Shown one piece after another: positions 42,829 to 50,680 of a stretch of DNA of 64,000 nt. Each line of letters opens with the position of its first letter. Positions within the stretch are counted from its first letter, which is position 1. Location: the NCBI GenBank assembly GCA_009780135.1, contig WRAP01000002.1, positions 69,840-133,839 on the forward strand, in the 5' to 3' direction. The stretch comes from Bacillota bacterium. GTDB lineage: Bacteria > Bacillota > Clostridia > Christensenellales > Pumilibacteraceae. Both the position numbers and the translations under genes were made by a program. Below the pieces are notes generated by a model. The model was given only the letters and a program-made list of their open reading frames with translations, had not been told where the DNA came from and did no database searches.

Positions 42829-43182
42829 ATGTCCATCCGAATGGGAAGAATAGGCAGTCAAATGCAAAAAAGTTTGGCTGTTATAATAGATAGTAAAGTT
42901 AAAGATCCAAATATTGAGGGTATGGTTAGCGTAACAAAAGTAGAATGTGCCAGCGACTTAAAAACTGCTAAGGTATACATTACAATGTTGGGTGATGGTT
43001 TAGAGCAAGCCGTTAAAGCACTTAATAACAGTGCTAGCTTTATCCGTAAAGAATTAGCCAGCGATATGCGTGATATTCGCACAGTACCCGCACTAACTTT
43101 TTTACCCGACCTATCAACGCAAAAAGCACAAGAAATCGATAATATTTTAGCAGACATAAACAAAGAAAAAGAGAATGAGTAA
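42829..43182 (+). CDS. rbfA: Ribosome-binding factor A
   Basis: RbfA binds 16S rRNA during late 30S maturation. The 117-residue KH-type protein shows RMGRIGSQMQKSLAVII, VSVTKVECASDLKTAKVYI and LTFLPDLSTQKAQEIDNILADI. AAGGAG precedes the ATG. The next gene overlaps its end by 8 bp. Confidence 0.95.
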   Translation: MSIRMGRIGSQMQKSLAVIIDSKVKDPNIEGMVSVTKVECASDLKTAKVYITMLGDGLEQAVKALNNSASFIRKELASDMRDIRTVPALTFLPDLSTQKAQEIDNILADINKEKENE

Positions 43183-43612
43183 AGTTAAAAAATTGTTAGA
43201 CATTCTCATTAAAAAATGTGAAGCAAAAGTATCGCCTGTTAATAACAACAGCAATAAATTTGGTGATTCACAAGGCTTGCCTAAAGAATATTTAGAGTTT
43301 ATGAATCTAACCGATGGATTAGGTTTGTCGATTAGTGAGATTTTAGACACTTCAAATAGAGAGTTTGCTTTTATAGAAACAAACAAAGAGTATAAGAGAG
43401 AATTTCTAGGTGCTTTTAATAAAGGCTATAAAGCAGAAAGCTATGTACTTTTTGCTAGTGATGGTATTGGAGGGAATTATGCTTTTTCTACACAACTTAA
43501 AGATAAAAAAGTATACTATTTTGACCATGAAAATCCAGATTGCTTAAAAACTTATAGATCTTTTATTCATTTCTTGAAGGATGTAATCAAACAAGAATTA
43601 GAACTTTTATAA
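43175..43612 (+). CDS. SMI1/KNR4 (SUKH) family protein
   Basis: This 145-residue protein shows the SUKH pattern: GLPKEYLEFMNLTDGLGLS near the start, then FIETNKEY, YVLFASDGIGGNYAFSTQLKDKKVYYFDHE, and a C-terminal helix. SUKH proteins are often immunity proteins against secreted nuclease toxins, but orphan members also occur as domestic genes. Its start lies inside rbfA, so it is translated as part of the ribosome-maturation operon. No toxin gene is adjacent. Confidence 0.7.
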   Translation: MSKVKKLLDILIKKCEAKVSPVNNNSNKFGDSQGLPKEYLEFMNLTDGLGLSISEILDTSNREFAFIETNKEYKREFLGAFNKGYKAESYVLFASDGIGGNYAFSTQLKDKKVYYFDHENPDCLKTYRSFIHFLKDVIKQELELL

Positions 43613-43652
43613 TAAAAATTGAATAATCAAGAAATATTTAATTTAGTTAAGA

Positions 43653-44684
43653 ATGCAAAATTTTTCTCTATTACAAACTCTAAAATCTGCAAACACAATT
43701 TTAATTGTGTGCCACCAACGTCCTGACGGAGATTGTTTAGGGGCAGGTTTAGCATTATATTTTTTAGCCGAGCATATAAATAAAAATATTGATATAGTAA
43801 CCGATTCCGAAATCCCAACTCATTATAACTTTATGGAAGGGATTTCTTTTGTAAATAATCAAAAACATAAGCGAAATGCTCAAGTTCCGTCATCTAAAAT
43901 AGTCGATAGCGACAATACATCGACGGGATGTCATAGTAAAAGATATGATTTGTGCTTTTTTATTGACTGTGCGGATAGTGGAAGGGCAGGAAAATTTTCC
44001 GACTATGCTAAAAGCCATTTAAGCGTTAATATCGACCACCATAAATCAAACGATTATTTTGCGAAACACAACATTGTTATTCCAACAGCCTCTAGCACTT
44101 GCGAGGTAATGTACGATTTAATGGAGCAAGACGGTATTTTTAAAAATGCTAGCCACGAACTACATAAGAAAATTGCAAACTCACTTTTAACAGGATTATC
44201 TACCGATACGGGTCATTTTATGCACAGTAGTGTAAACGCTAAAGTAATGCAAACTGTGGCTAATTTAACGGCTTTAGGCGGAGATATTCACGAAATATCT
44301 AATCATCTTTATCGAACAAAACCAAAAGAAAAAATAGCACTTTTAGGATATGCTTTATCTAATCTAAAATTTTACAATGATGATACTATAGCAATTCTTA
44401 GCCTATCACTTACTGATTTTGAAAAATTTTCTTCCTCGCCACTATCAACCGAGGGTTTTATTGACTATCCACTCAGTATAAGCTCCGTACTAGTGGCTAT
44501 TACGATTACTCAAGCCGAAGGCGAAGTCTATAAAATCAGTTTTCGCTCTAAAGGTACAGATGTATCGGTAATAGCATCAACTTTCGGTGGCGGTGGTCAT
44601 ATAAGGGCCTCAGGCTGTCAAATAAAAGGCGTTTACGACGAAGTCTTGGATAGAGTATTGTCCACAATACGCAAGTTTATTTAA
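43653..44684 (+). CDS. nrnA: DHH/DHHA1 phosphoesterase, NrnA-like
   Basis: NrnA degrades nanoRNAs and dephosphorylates pAp. VCHQRPDGDCLGAGLAL, FIDCADSGRAGKF, NIDHHKSNDYFA (DHH) and SSTCEVMYDLM are the phosphoesterase motifs, and FGGGGHIRASGCQI is the DHHA1 substrate loop. The 343 residues exceed the usual 310-325. The excess is QKHKRNAQVPSSKIV through TGCHSKR (about residues 71-98), encoded by palindromic DNA. Its place after rbfA is standard; truB and ribF, which usually follow, are missing. Confidence 0.93.
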   Translation: MQNFSLLQTLKSANTILIVCHQRPDGDCLGAGLALYFLAEHINKNIDIVTDSEIPTHYNFMEGISFVNNQKHKRNAQVPSSKIVDSDNTSTGCHSKRYDLCFFIDCADSGRAGKFSDYAKSHLSVNIDHHKSNDYFAKHNIVIPTASSTCEVMYDLMEQDGIFKNASHELHKKIANSLLTGLSTDTGHFMHSSVNAKVMQTVANLTALGGDIHEISNHLYRTKPKEKIALLGYALSNLKFYNDDTIAILSLSLTDFEKFSSSPLSTEGFIDYPLSISSVLVAITITQAEGEVYKISFRSKGTDVSVIASTFGGGGHIRASGCQIKGVYDEVLDRVLSTIRKFI

Positions 44685-44720
44685 TTTCTATTTTAGTTCT
44701 CTTTCTCATATACATAATGT

Positions 44721-45467
44721 ATGGAAAAGAGGGCTAAATTTTTTAGGTATTTTGTAGCTAACGCTGTTTTAATAGTTGCGCTTGTGGTTACTATTATATA
44801 TATTGCTCCGCTTGTCGGCGGAGCAGAGACTGTAGATGAACCGATTATCAGAGGCGACAGTAGTGACAAGGTTGCTATTATGTTTTTGGTTACTCGTGAT
44901 AGCGATGGTATAAACGATATACTTAATGTGCTTTATAATCATAATAAAAGAGCAACATTTTTTGTTACGGGTAGTTGGGTGCTAGAGAATTCAACTGGAT
45001 TAAGAAATATTGTTTTAGCAGGGCACGAATTAGGCAATGCAGGTTTTTTTGAAAACAGCGAGGGGAGATTAACTGCTACTAAGGTGCGGGAAGAAATTGA
45101 GTTAAATCATAATCTAGTACAGCAAACCACTATAAGACCGGCGGATATAGGTATGCCGAGTTTTAGGGGAGTTAGAATGAATTTATTTTTACCTATACAT
45201 GATAATTTTCCGATTGGATTTGTTGACACAGCTAGAGCATTAGGTTATACTACAATCATTGGCAGAAATGCTAGGCTAGATACAAATGCTACAGCGGTGC
45301 AAATATTAGCTAATGTTACCGAGGATATAGAGGGCGGAGATTTGCTACTAATGCCTGCTTCAAGTAATTCGGCTAGCGTTTTAGGAAAAGTTTTAGAGCA
45401 TATTGCAAGTTTAGAACTCTCTAGTATTACAGCAAGAGAATTACTAGGTATTACACAGCTTGTGTAG
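44721..45467 (+). CDS. Degenerate polysaccharide-deacetylase-like membrane-anchored protein
   Basis: A hydrophobic anchor (residues 10-32) is followed by a NodB-type fold: VAIMFLVTRDSDGINDILNVL, KRATFFVTGSWV, IVLAGHELGNAGFFENSEG. The catalytic TFDDGP motif is replaced by LVTRDSDG, and the second His of the HxxxH metal site is lost (GHELGNAG), so metal-dependent deacetylation is unlikely. Similar inactive NodB proteins in spore formers have structural roles. It lies 36 bp after nrnA and is probably cotranscribed with the next membrane protein. Confidence 0.7.
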   Translation: MEKRAKFFRYFVANAVLIVALVVTIIYIAPLVGGAETVDEPIIRGDSSDKVAIMFLVTRDSDGINDILNVLYNHNKRATFFVTGSWVLENSTGLRNIVLAGHELGNAGFFENSEGRLTATKVREEIELNHNLVQQTTIRPADIGMPSFRGVRMNLFLPIHDNFPIGFVDTARALGYTTIIGRNARLDTNATAVQILANVTEDIEGGDLLLMPASSNSASVLGKVLEHIASLELSSITARELLGITQLV

Positions 45468-45542
45468 ATAGTTAAGCAAAAATAAATAGGCTTATGCGAC
45501 AATATATTGTCAGAGCATTAGTAAAAACATAAAAGACAACAT

Positions 45543-46523
45543 ATGAAAAACACTAAATCAACACATCAAAAATCTACTCTTCGTCATATAGTATTATGGC
45601 TTATTTTGCCTGTTATTTTGATGATAGGCTTGGGCATTGGTTCATTTTTTCTTATCACGGAAACTACGGGATTTCAAGAGGATTTAACAGAAGTTGAGGG
45701 AGTGTTAGCAAGCTATAGATTTATAGGTGGCGATACAAATCGTTTTTATATTATGCTAGAGGGCGATAGTATGGAGTATAATATTTGGAGTGTTTTAATG
45801 CGGGGTTTTGATAGAAGTGGTTTTGAAGCAAATGTATCAGTAGGAGATGAGGTAAGACTTATAGTTGGTCCCGAACAAAGAAGACTTTATCGAAGAACAA
45901 TTTATTTTATAGAGGCTAACGGACAAGTGTTTTTAACACTAGAAGAAAGCGAGCGACTTTATTTAAGAAATGATATGTGGCTATATATTGCTATAGGTGC
46001 TTTTGGTCTTATTTTAGCTGGGTTTTTTATTAGTGGTTTGGTCAAGTTTTTCAAAAAAGAACATCTTACACAAGTAGATAAGGAAATTCTTGAATTTGAA
46101 AGAATGGGCATAGATAAAAAAAAGAACACTAGGCAAAAAAAGGCAAAAAACGAAACAGATTCAGACATATTTTTTAGTAGCGACCTAAGTGCTGATTTGG
46201 TAGCGAAATTTGAAGTTTACGAAAAAGATGTAAATAATAGGCTTAGAGACTTTTTTACTTATGACGAGTTTGTAGAAATCTTTTCTAAAAGCGATGGTTA
46301 TCCGTTTGTGTTTATTTATAGGGATACTTGCTTTGTAATGAGTAATAGCTTAGATTTAGGTTGTGAGATTTCTTTTACAAGTGCTCATGAAGAAGATGGT
46401 TTTGACGAAAAAGAATTTCTAAAAAACACAAAAAGTTTTTCTTCGCCCAAAAAACTTTTTGCAGAAGTTAGGGTAGAAGGTTGGGAGATAAAAGATATTT
46501 GGAATCATTTAGAGCGAGGATAA
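45543..46523 (+). CDS. Hypothetical two-TM membrane protein
   Basis: Not recognised. It has a TM segment at about residues 17-37, an extracellular domain of about 100 residues (GFQEDLTEVEGVLASYRF ... VFLTLEESERLYLRND) with a beta-rich pattern resembling DUF3592-type domains, a second TM at 147-170 and a cytoplasmic tail of 155 residues with a charged stretch followed by a compact domain ending GWEIKDIWNHLERG. It may connect envelope and cytoplasm; function unknown. Confidence 0.6.
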   Translation: MKNTKSTHQKSTLRHIVLWLILPVILMIGLGIGSFFLITETTGFQEDLTEVEGVLASYRFIGGDTNRFYIMLEGDSMEYNIWSVLMRGFDRSGFEANVSVGDEVRLIVGPEQRRLYRRTIYFIEANGQVFLTLEESERLYLRNDMWLYIAIGAFGLILAGFFISGLVKFFKKEHLTQVDKEILEFERMGIDKKKNTRQKKAKNETDSDIFFSSDLSADLVAKFEVYEKDVNNRLRDFFTYDEFVEIFSKSDGYPFVFIYRDTCFVMSNSLDLGCEISFTSAHEEDGFDEKEFLKNTKSFSSPKKLFAEVRVEGWEIKDIWNHLERG

Positions 46524-46593
46524 AAAAGGAATAATGTCGTTATATGCCAATACTTATATATATTTAAGATTGGACAATATATAAAATTAAAAA

Positions 46594-46625
46594 TTTTGAG
46601 GCGACTGAGGTTTCAGCGTCTACAA
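46594..46625 (-). repeat. Palindromic element overlapping the SD region of the S-component gene
   Basis: On the minus strand TTGTAGACGCTGA and TCAGTCGCCTC face each other, matching the TTGTAGGGACG...GTCGCCC pattern of the trmFO copy. The element ends in the bases that form the AAGGAG of the next gene. Confidence 0.45.
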
Positions 46626-46633
46626 GGAGAAAA

Positions 46634-47368
46634 ATGAAAAATCAAATTAAAGACGAAGTTCAACAGTCGAATGATGTGTTAAACGAAAAAGAAAATTCTA
46701 CAACGAATTTTCAAAACAAGAAGGTTAGTAAACAGCAAAAAGGAATATCCTCTAAAGATATTGCAGTTTGTGGCATTGCAGTAGCACTTATGTTTGCACT
46801 GGCTTGGATGCCAGTTGCGGCATTTTTAATTCCTGTGATATTTGTTTCGTGTAATTATAAGTGGAAACATGGACTTATCGTGGGGACTTTTGCAGGCGGT
46901 GTAACGCTGATGTTTGCTTTTATCGGCATGATGGCGGGTGGTGAGGCTAACGAGCCTTTTACGATGGTAGTGCTTGCCTTTATTATGGTGGTGCCTCGCA
47001 TATTGGTAGGACTTTTTACTTCTCTAGGCTTTTGGGGCAGTAAAAAATTTATTAAGGGTAGCAGTAGAATGGCAAGGCTATTGCCGTATAATATCGGTGC
47101 TAGCGTAGGAGTAATTACAAATACTGCATTAGTTGTAACGGCACTAGTGTTACTTATTCCGGACTTTAGAATTGAATTATTTAGTGCGACAATAGCGGAT
47201 GTTTGGTGGCTTTTGTTATTAGTAGGTTTAGCCGAATTAGTTGTAATCAATATAATAATGCCTGCATTGTGTTTTACAGTAGCAAAAGCCTTAAAAATCG
47301 GCGAGTTTAAGCCGAAGCCTAAAGTGATTGAAAGCGAAGAAGTTGAAAATATTTTAGCGGAAATTTAA
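46634..47368 (+). CDS. ECF transporter S-component, probably pantothenate (PanT-like)
   Basis: After a 45-residue polar N-terminus come five or six TM helices: KDIAVCGIAVALMFALAWMP, IPVIFVSCNYKWKHGLIVGTFAGGV, VVPRILVGLFTSLGFWG and others, the layout of ECF S-components that bind a vitamin and dock on a shared EcfAAT module. It lies 17 bp before coaX, whose substrate is pantothenate, so pantothenate uptake is the best guess. No EcfA or EcfT gene is in the window. AAGGAG precedes the ATG. Confidence 0.65.
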   Translation: MKNQIKDEVQQSNDVLNEKENSTTNFQNKKVSKQQKGISSKDIAVCGIAVALMFALAWMPVAAFLIPVIFVSCNYKWKHGLIVGTFAGGVTLMFAFIGMMAGGEANEPFTMVVLAFIMVVPRILVGLFTSLGFWGSKKFIKGSSRMARLLPYNIGASVGVITNTALVVTALVLLIPDFRIELFSATIADVWWLLLLVGLAELVVINIIMPALCFTVAKALKIGEFKPKPKVIESEEVENILAEI

Positions 47369-47385
47369 ATTAAGTCTTTGAAAAT

Positions 47386-48147
47386 ATGATTCTAGTATTC
47401 GACATAGGTAATACAAATATAAAAGCGGGGCTTTTTGAGGGTAATATCCTAAAGCAAAGCATGCGACTAACATCGTCTAAGAGTAAAACGGGCGATGAGT
47501 ATTGGCTATTGCTTAAAGAGATTTTTACGGGAGTTAGCACTAGCGATATCAAGGGTGTTATTATAAGTAGTGTTAATCCTGCTATAAACTACACGGTTGA
47601 GCATATGGTAAAACATTACCTTGGTGTTTTGCCTTTGGTCGTAGGTAGCGGAATTAAATGCGGACTTAATATTAAATACGATAATCCTAAAGAGGTGGGT
47701 GCCGATAGAATTGTGGGAAGCGTTGCGGCGTACTATACATATGGGGGTCCGTGCATTGTTGTCGATTGTGGTACAGCTACAACCTTTAATGCAATTAGCG
47801 AAAAAGGCGAATTTTTAGGCGGTCCGATTAGCTTTGGATTAAAAAATGCAACTGAAGCACTTAGTAGTTCGGCGGCGAAGCTACCTAATATTGAGTTATC
47901 TTTTCCACAAAAGGTTATAAACAAAAACACAATCGCTAATATGCAAAGCGGAATTTTGTATGGTTATGTGGGGCTTATTGATTATTTAATTCAAAAAATT
48001 AAAGCCGAGTTGGGTGGACAAGCTAAGGTTATTGCCACAGGCGGAATTTCTAATCTGGTAGAAAGAGAAAGTAAATTATTTGATGCTGTGGATAGAACTC
48101 TTACACTTAGAGGGCTAAATATTATTTATGGACTTAATGTGAAGTAA
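47386..48147 (+). CDS. coaX: Type III pantothenate kinase
   Basis: CoaX phosphorylates pantothenate, the first step of CoA synthesis, using a monovalent cation. VFDIGNTNIKAGLFEG (phosphate 1), NPKEVGADRIVGSVAAY, CIVVDCGTATTFNAISEKGEFLGG and IATGGISN match the ASKHA family. The 253 residues are normal. Its stop codon lies within a 15-bp tandem duplication that borders the restriction-modification genes. Confidence 0.95.
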   Translation: MILVFDIGNTNIKAGLFEGNILKQSMRLTSSKSKTGDEYWLLLKEIFTGVSTSDIKGVIISSVNPAINYTVEHMVKHYLGVLPLVVGSGIKCGLNIKYDNPKEVGADRIVGSVAAYYTYGGPCIVVDCGTATTFNAISEKGEFLGGPISFGLKNATEALSSSAAKLPNIELSFPQKVINKNTIANMQSGILYGYVGLIDYLIQKIKAELGGQAKVIATGGISNLVERESKLFDAVDRTLTLRGLNIIYGLNVK

Positions 48148-48170
48148 ATATATTAGAAGTAAATATATTA
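48141..48170. repeat. 15-bp exact tandem duplication at the coaX stop
   Basis: GAAGTAAATATATTA occurs twice in immediate succession. The first copy contains the coaX stop codon. It lies at the left border of the restriction-modification pair and may mark an insertion or replication slippage event. Confidence 0.6.
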
Positions 48171-48223
48171 CTAGACGAATGCAACAAAAGGATGTTAAGA
48201 TATTTACATAGGAGGTCGGCTAT

Positions 48224-49966
48224 ATGGAAGTAATGCAAAAGTATGCTTGTGCTTCAACGATGAGAAATTGGAAAAGACTTTGTTTAGACTATACGGATAA
48301 TAAACTGCAAAAGAGAGCTAATAAAGTTTTTTCAAATAAAAATATTATTCCTGTGGAATGTTTTTCTAGACAAGATAATATTGGATACATAACTAAAATT
48401 TTAGATAGAATTAAAGAATTCGAAGTGAGTATAAAAACAGTTATTAACTCACTTTGCGTTGGGCAGTTATACTTACATAATGTTGCCGACAAGTTGATTG
48501 TTCGAGATTTTATAAATGAGCTACTAATTGATTATAACGAAGATATAGCAAGCATAACTTTACCTAACGATGAAAACGATATTATAGGTATAATTTATCA
48601 AGCATTACTTTCGGAAGGTTATAAAAATAAAGCGGGGTCGTACTATACACCAGCACATATTATTGATGAACTTTTTAACGATGTAAATATTACTCAAGAT
48701 ACTGTATTGTTAGACCCTTGTTGCGGAAGCGGTCGTTTTTTATTACATCCAAAAGTATCTAATCCACAAAACTTATACGGTTTTGATATAGATGAAAATG
48801 CAGTAAAAATTGCTAAAACAAATTTACTATTAAGATATAAAGAAGTTAATTTTTTGCCTAATATTTATTGTTTAGATTTTCTTAGACTTAATTCAAATTT
48901 ATTTTCAAATAATCAATTCAAAAATATTAAAGCGGATTATATAATAACTAATCCTCCTTGGGGAACAAAATACGAAGGTGATTATTCTAAGATTTTCCCG
49001 CAAATTTCCTCAAAAGAGTTGTTTTCATTTTTTATTGTAAAGGCAAGAGAGTATGTAAAAGAATATGGTAATCTAAGATTTGTTTTACCTGAGGCATTTG
49101 TAAATGTAAAAACTCATAAAGATATTCGTTCGTTTATTTTATCTAACTTAACAATACAAGAAATAGCAACCTATGGTTCTTGTTTTTCGAATGTAATATC
49201 TAAGGTTGTAACAATCAAACTAATAAATAGTTTAGAGAAAAACCCAGATATTTTGATTAAAAATAAAACTGAGCAATATACCGTTAAGCAAAAAGATTTA
49301 ATCCAAGATTGTCAAGACAAGATATTTATTTTATCTAATAATAAAGTACGTAGATTATTGGATAAGTTTTATAGTACTCATCATTATATATTGGAAAAGA
49401 GTATATGGGGACTTGGTATAGTAACAGGAGATAACTCAAAAAAACTTTTCAAAGAAAGAATAGCCAACAGATTGCCTATTTTGACAGGAAAAGAGATAAA
49501 AAAATATCAAGCCAACGAACCTAAAATCTTTTTTATTTTTGATAAAAAAAATCTTCAGCAAACAGCAAGTGAGGATATATATAAAGCTAAAGAAAAACTG
49601 ATTTATAAATTTATTTCAAATAAATTGGTTTTTGCTTATGATGATAAACAAAACTTTGTATTAAATAGTGCTAATATTTTAATTCCGAAAATTGATGGGA
49701 TGAGTATAAAAACAGTTTGTGCTTTTCTTAATTCGGATACGATGCAATTTATTTACCAAAAATCTTTTAATCAAATAAAGGTTCTTAAAGGAAACTTATG
49801 CAAATTGCCTTTTCCAAAAATAAGTAAAGAAACAGATGATCTTTTTGTTAAAACTGTTGACGAACAATTAAATGGCGAGGATAATGAAGACACTATAAAT
49901 AATGAAGTTTATAAAATATATAATCTTACGCAAGAGGATATTGCTATCATAAAGGAGAATATTTGA
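48224..49966 (+). CDS. N6-adenine DNA methyltransferase (gamma class, TaqI-like TRD)
   Basis: Motif I is DPCCGSGRFLLHPKV with the acidic FDIDENAVKIAKTNLL of motif II, and motif IV is ITNPPWGTKYEGD, indicating adenine-N6 methylation. Motif X lies before motif I (NKAGSYYTPAHIID), giving the gamma order X-I-IV-TRD. The C-terminal 250 residues (LPILTGKEIKKYQANEPKIFF ... KGNLCKLPFPKIS) resemble the TaqI-like specificity domain. A strong AGGAGGT precedes the ATG. Its stop overlaps the endonuclease start (TGATG). The pair sits between housekeeping genes coaX and hom and is probably horizontally acquired. Confidence 0.9.
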   Translation: MEVMQKYACASTMRNWKRLCLDYTDNKLQKRANKVFSNKNIIPVECFSRQDNIGYITKILDRIKEFEVSIKTVINSLCVGQLYLHNVADKLIVRDFINELLIDYNEDIASITLPNDENDIIGIIYQALLSEGYKNKAGSYYTPAHIIDELFNDVNITQDTVLLDPCCGSGRFLLHPKVSNPQNLYGFDIDENAVKIAKTNLLLRYKEVNFLPNIYCLDFLRLNSNLFSNNQFKNIKADYIITNPPWGTKYEGDYSKIFPQISSKELFSFFIVKAREYVKEYGNLRFVLPEAFVNVKTHKDIRSFILSNLTIQEIATYGSCFSNVISKVVTIKLINSLEKNPDILIKNKTEQYTVKQKDLIQDCQDKIFILSNNKVRRLLDKFYSTHHYILEKSIWGLGIVTGDNSKKLFKERIANRLPILTGKEIKKYQANEPKIFFIFDKKNLQQTASEDIYKAKEKLIYKFISNKLVFAYDDKQNFVLNSANILIPKIDGMSIKTVCAFLNSDTMQFIYQKSFNQIKVLKGNLCKLPFPKISKETDDLFVKTVDEQLNGEDNEDTINNEVYKIYNLTQEDIAIIKENI

Positions 49967-50670
49967 TGGAGCAATTAGAGCAAATATTAAACGAATGGAA
50001 AAAGAAATTAACAGGATTTGATTTATCAATCGAAGCGTTATCAAATTTATACTCGGTGTATCCTTTTAATAAATTCGAGTATGTTATTAGCCATCTATTG
50101 GCTACTAATACAATTTCATTAGATGATTATTTAGAGCTTAGGCAAAATTATATAGCTAGAAATAAATTCATGCATTTATATGAAATAACTGCACCTAGAA
50201 CTTTTGGAGAAACATGGGCACATCAACATCTAAATGAATTAGTACAAGAGTTAGAAGTGCCGAGTAAAAAGATAGACCCAAATTATCAGTGCGAGTATGA
50301 TTTTTACTACGACGGATTAAAAATCGAAGTTAAAGCATCTCGGGCAGTAAAAAGAAAAAGTGGCGGTTCACTTGTTGAAAAGGCACTTTCGCTAGATTCA
50401 AAGAGTGGCTTTGATATGAATTTTCAGCAAATTAAACCTAGATGTTGCGATATTTTTATTTGGATAGGAGTTTGGAGCGATGTAATCAGATATTGGTTGC
50501 TAACTTCTAATGAAGTTCAAAGTAACAAATATTTTTCCAAAGGTCAACACAGAGGAAATACAGGCGAAGGTCAACTTTGGATTAAAGATACGAATATAAC
50601 AGAATTTGACAAGTATTTAGTTGATCCGAAAAGCATTTTAGAAAGAATTAAAGACTTAAAAAATAATTAG
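49966..50670 (+). CDS. Type II restriction endonuclease (PD-(D/E)XK-like)
   Basis: This 234-residue protein contains YQCEYDFYYDGLKIEVKASRAV, fitting the D-x(n)-ExK metal site of PD-(D/E)XK nucleases. GFDMNFQQIKPRCCDIFIWIGVW follows, a strand-rich stretch common in R.HincII/DUF-type enzymes. The ATG at 49966 overlaps the methyltransferase stop by one base and has GGAG eight bases upstream; the track start is the preceding TTG. Family assignment beyond the ExK core is by operon context. The recognition sequence cannot be deduced. Confidence 0.8.
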   Translation: MEQLEQILNEWKKKLTGFDLSIEALSNLYSVYPFNKFEYVISHLLATNTISLDDYLELRQNYIARNKFMHLYEITAPRTFGETWAHQHLNELVQELEVPSKKIDPNYQCEYDFYYDGLKIEVKASRAVKRKSGGSLVEKALSLDSKSGFDMNFQQIKPRCCDIFIWIGVWSDVIRYWLLTSNEVQSNKYFSKGQHRGNTGEGQLWIKDTNITEFDKYLVDPKSILERIKDLKNN

Positions 50671-50680
50671 TAACAAATAC

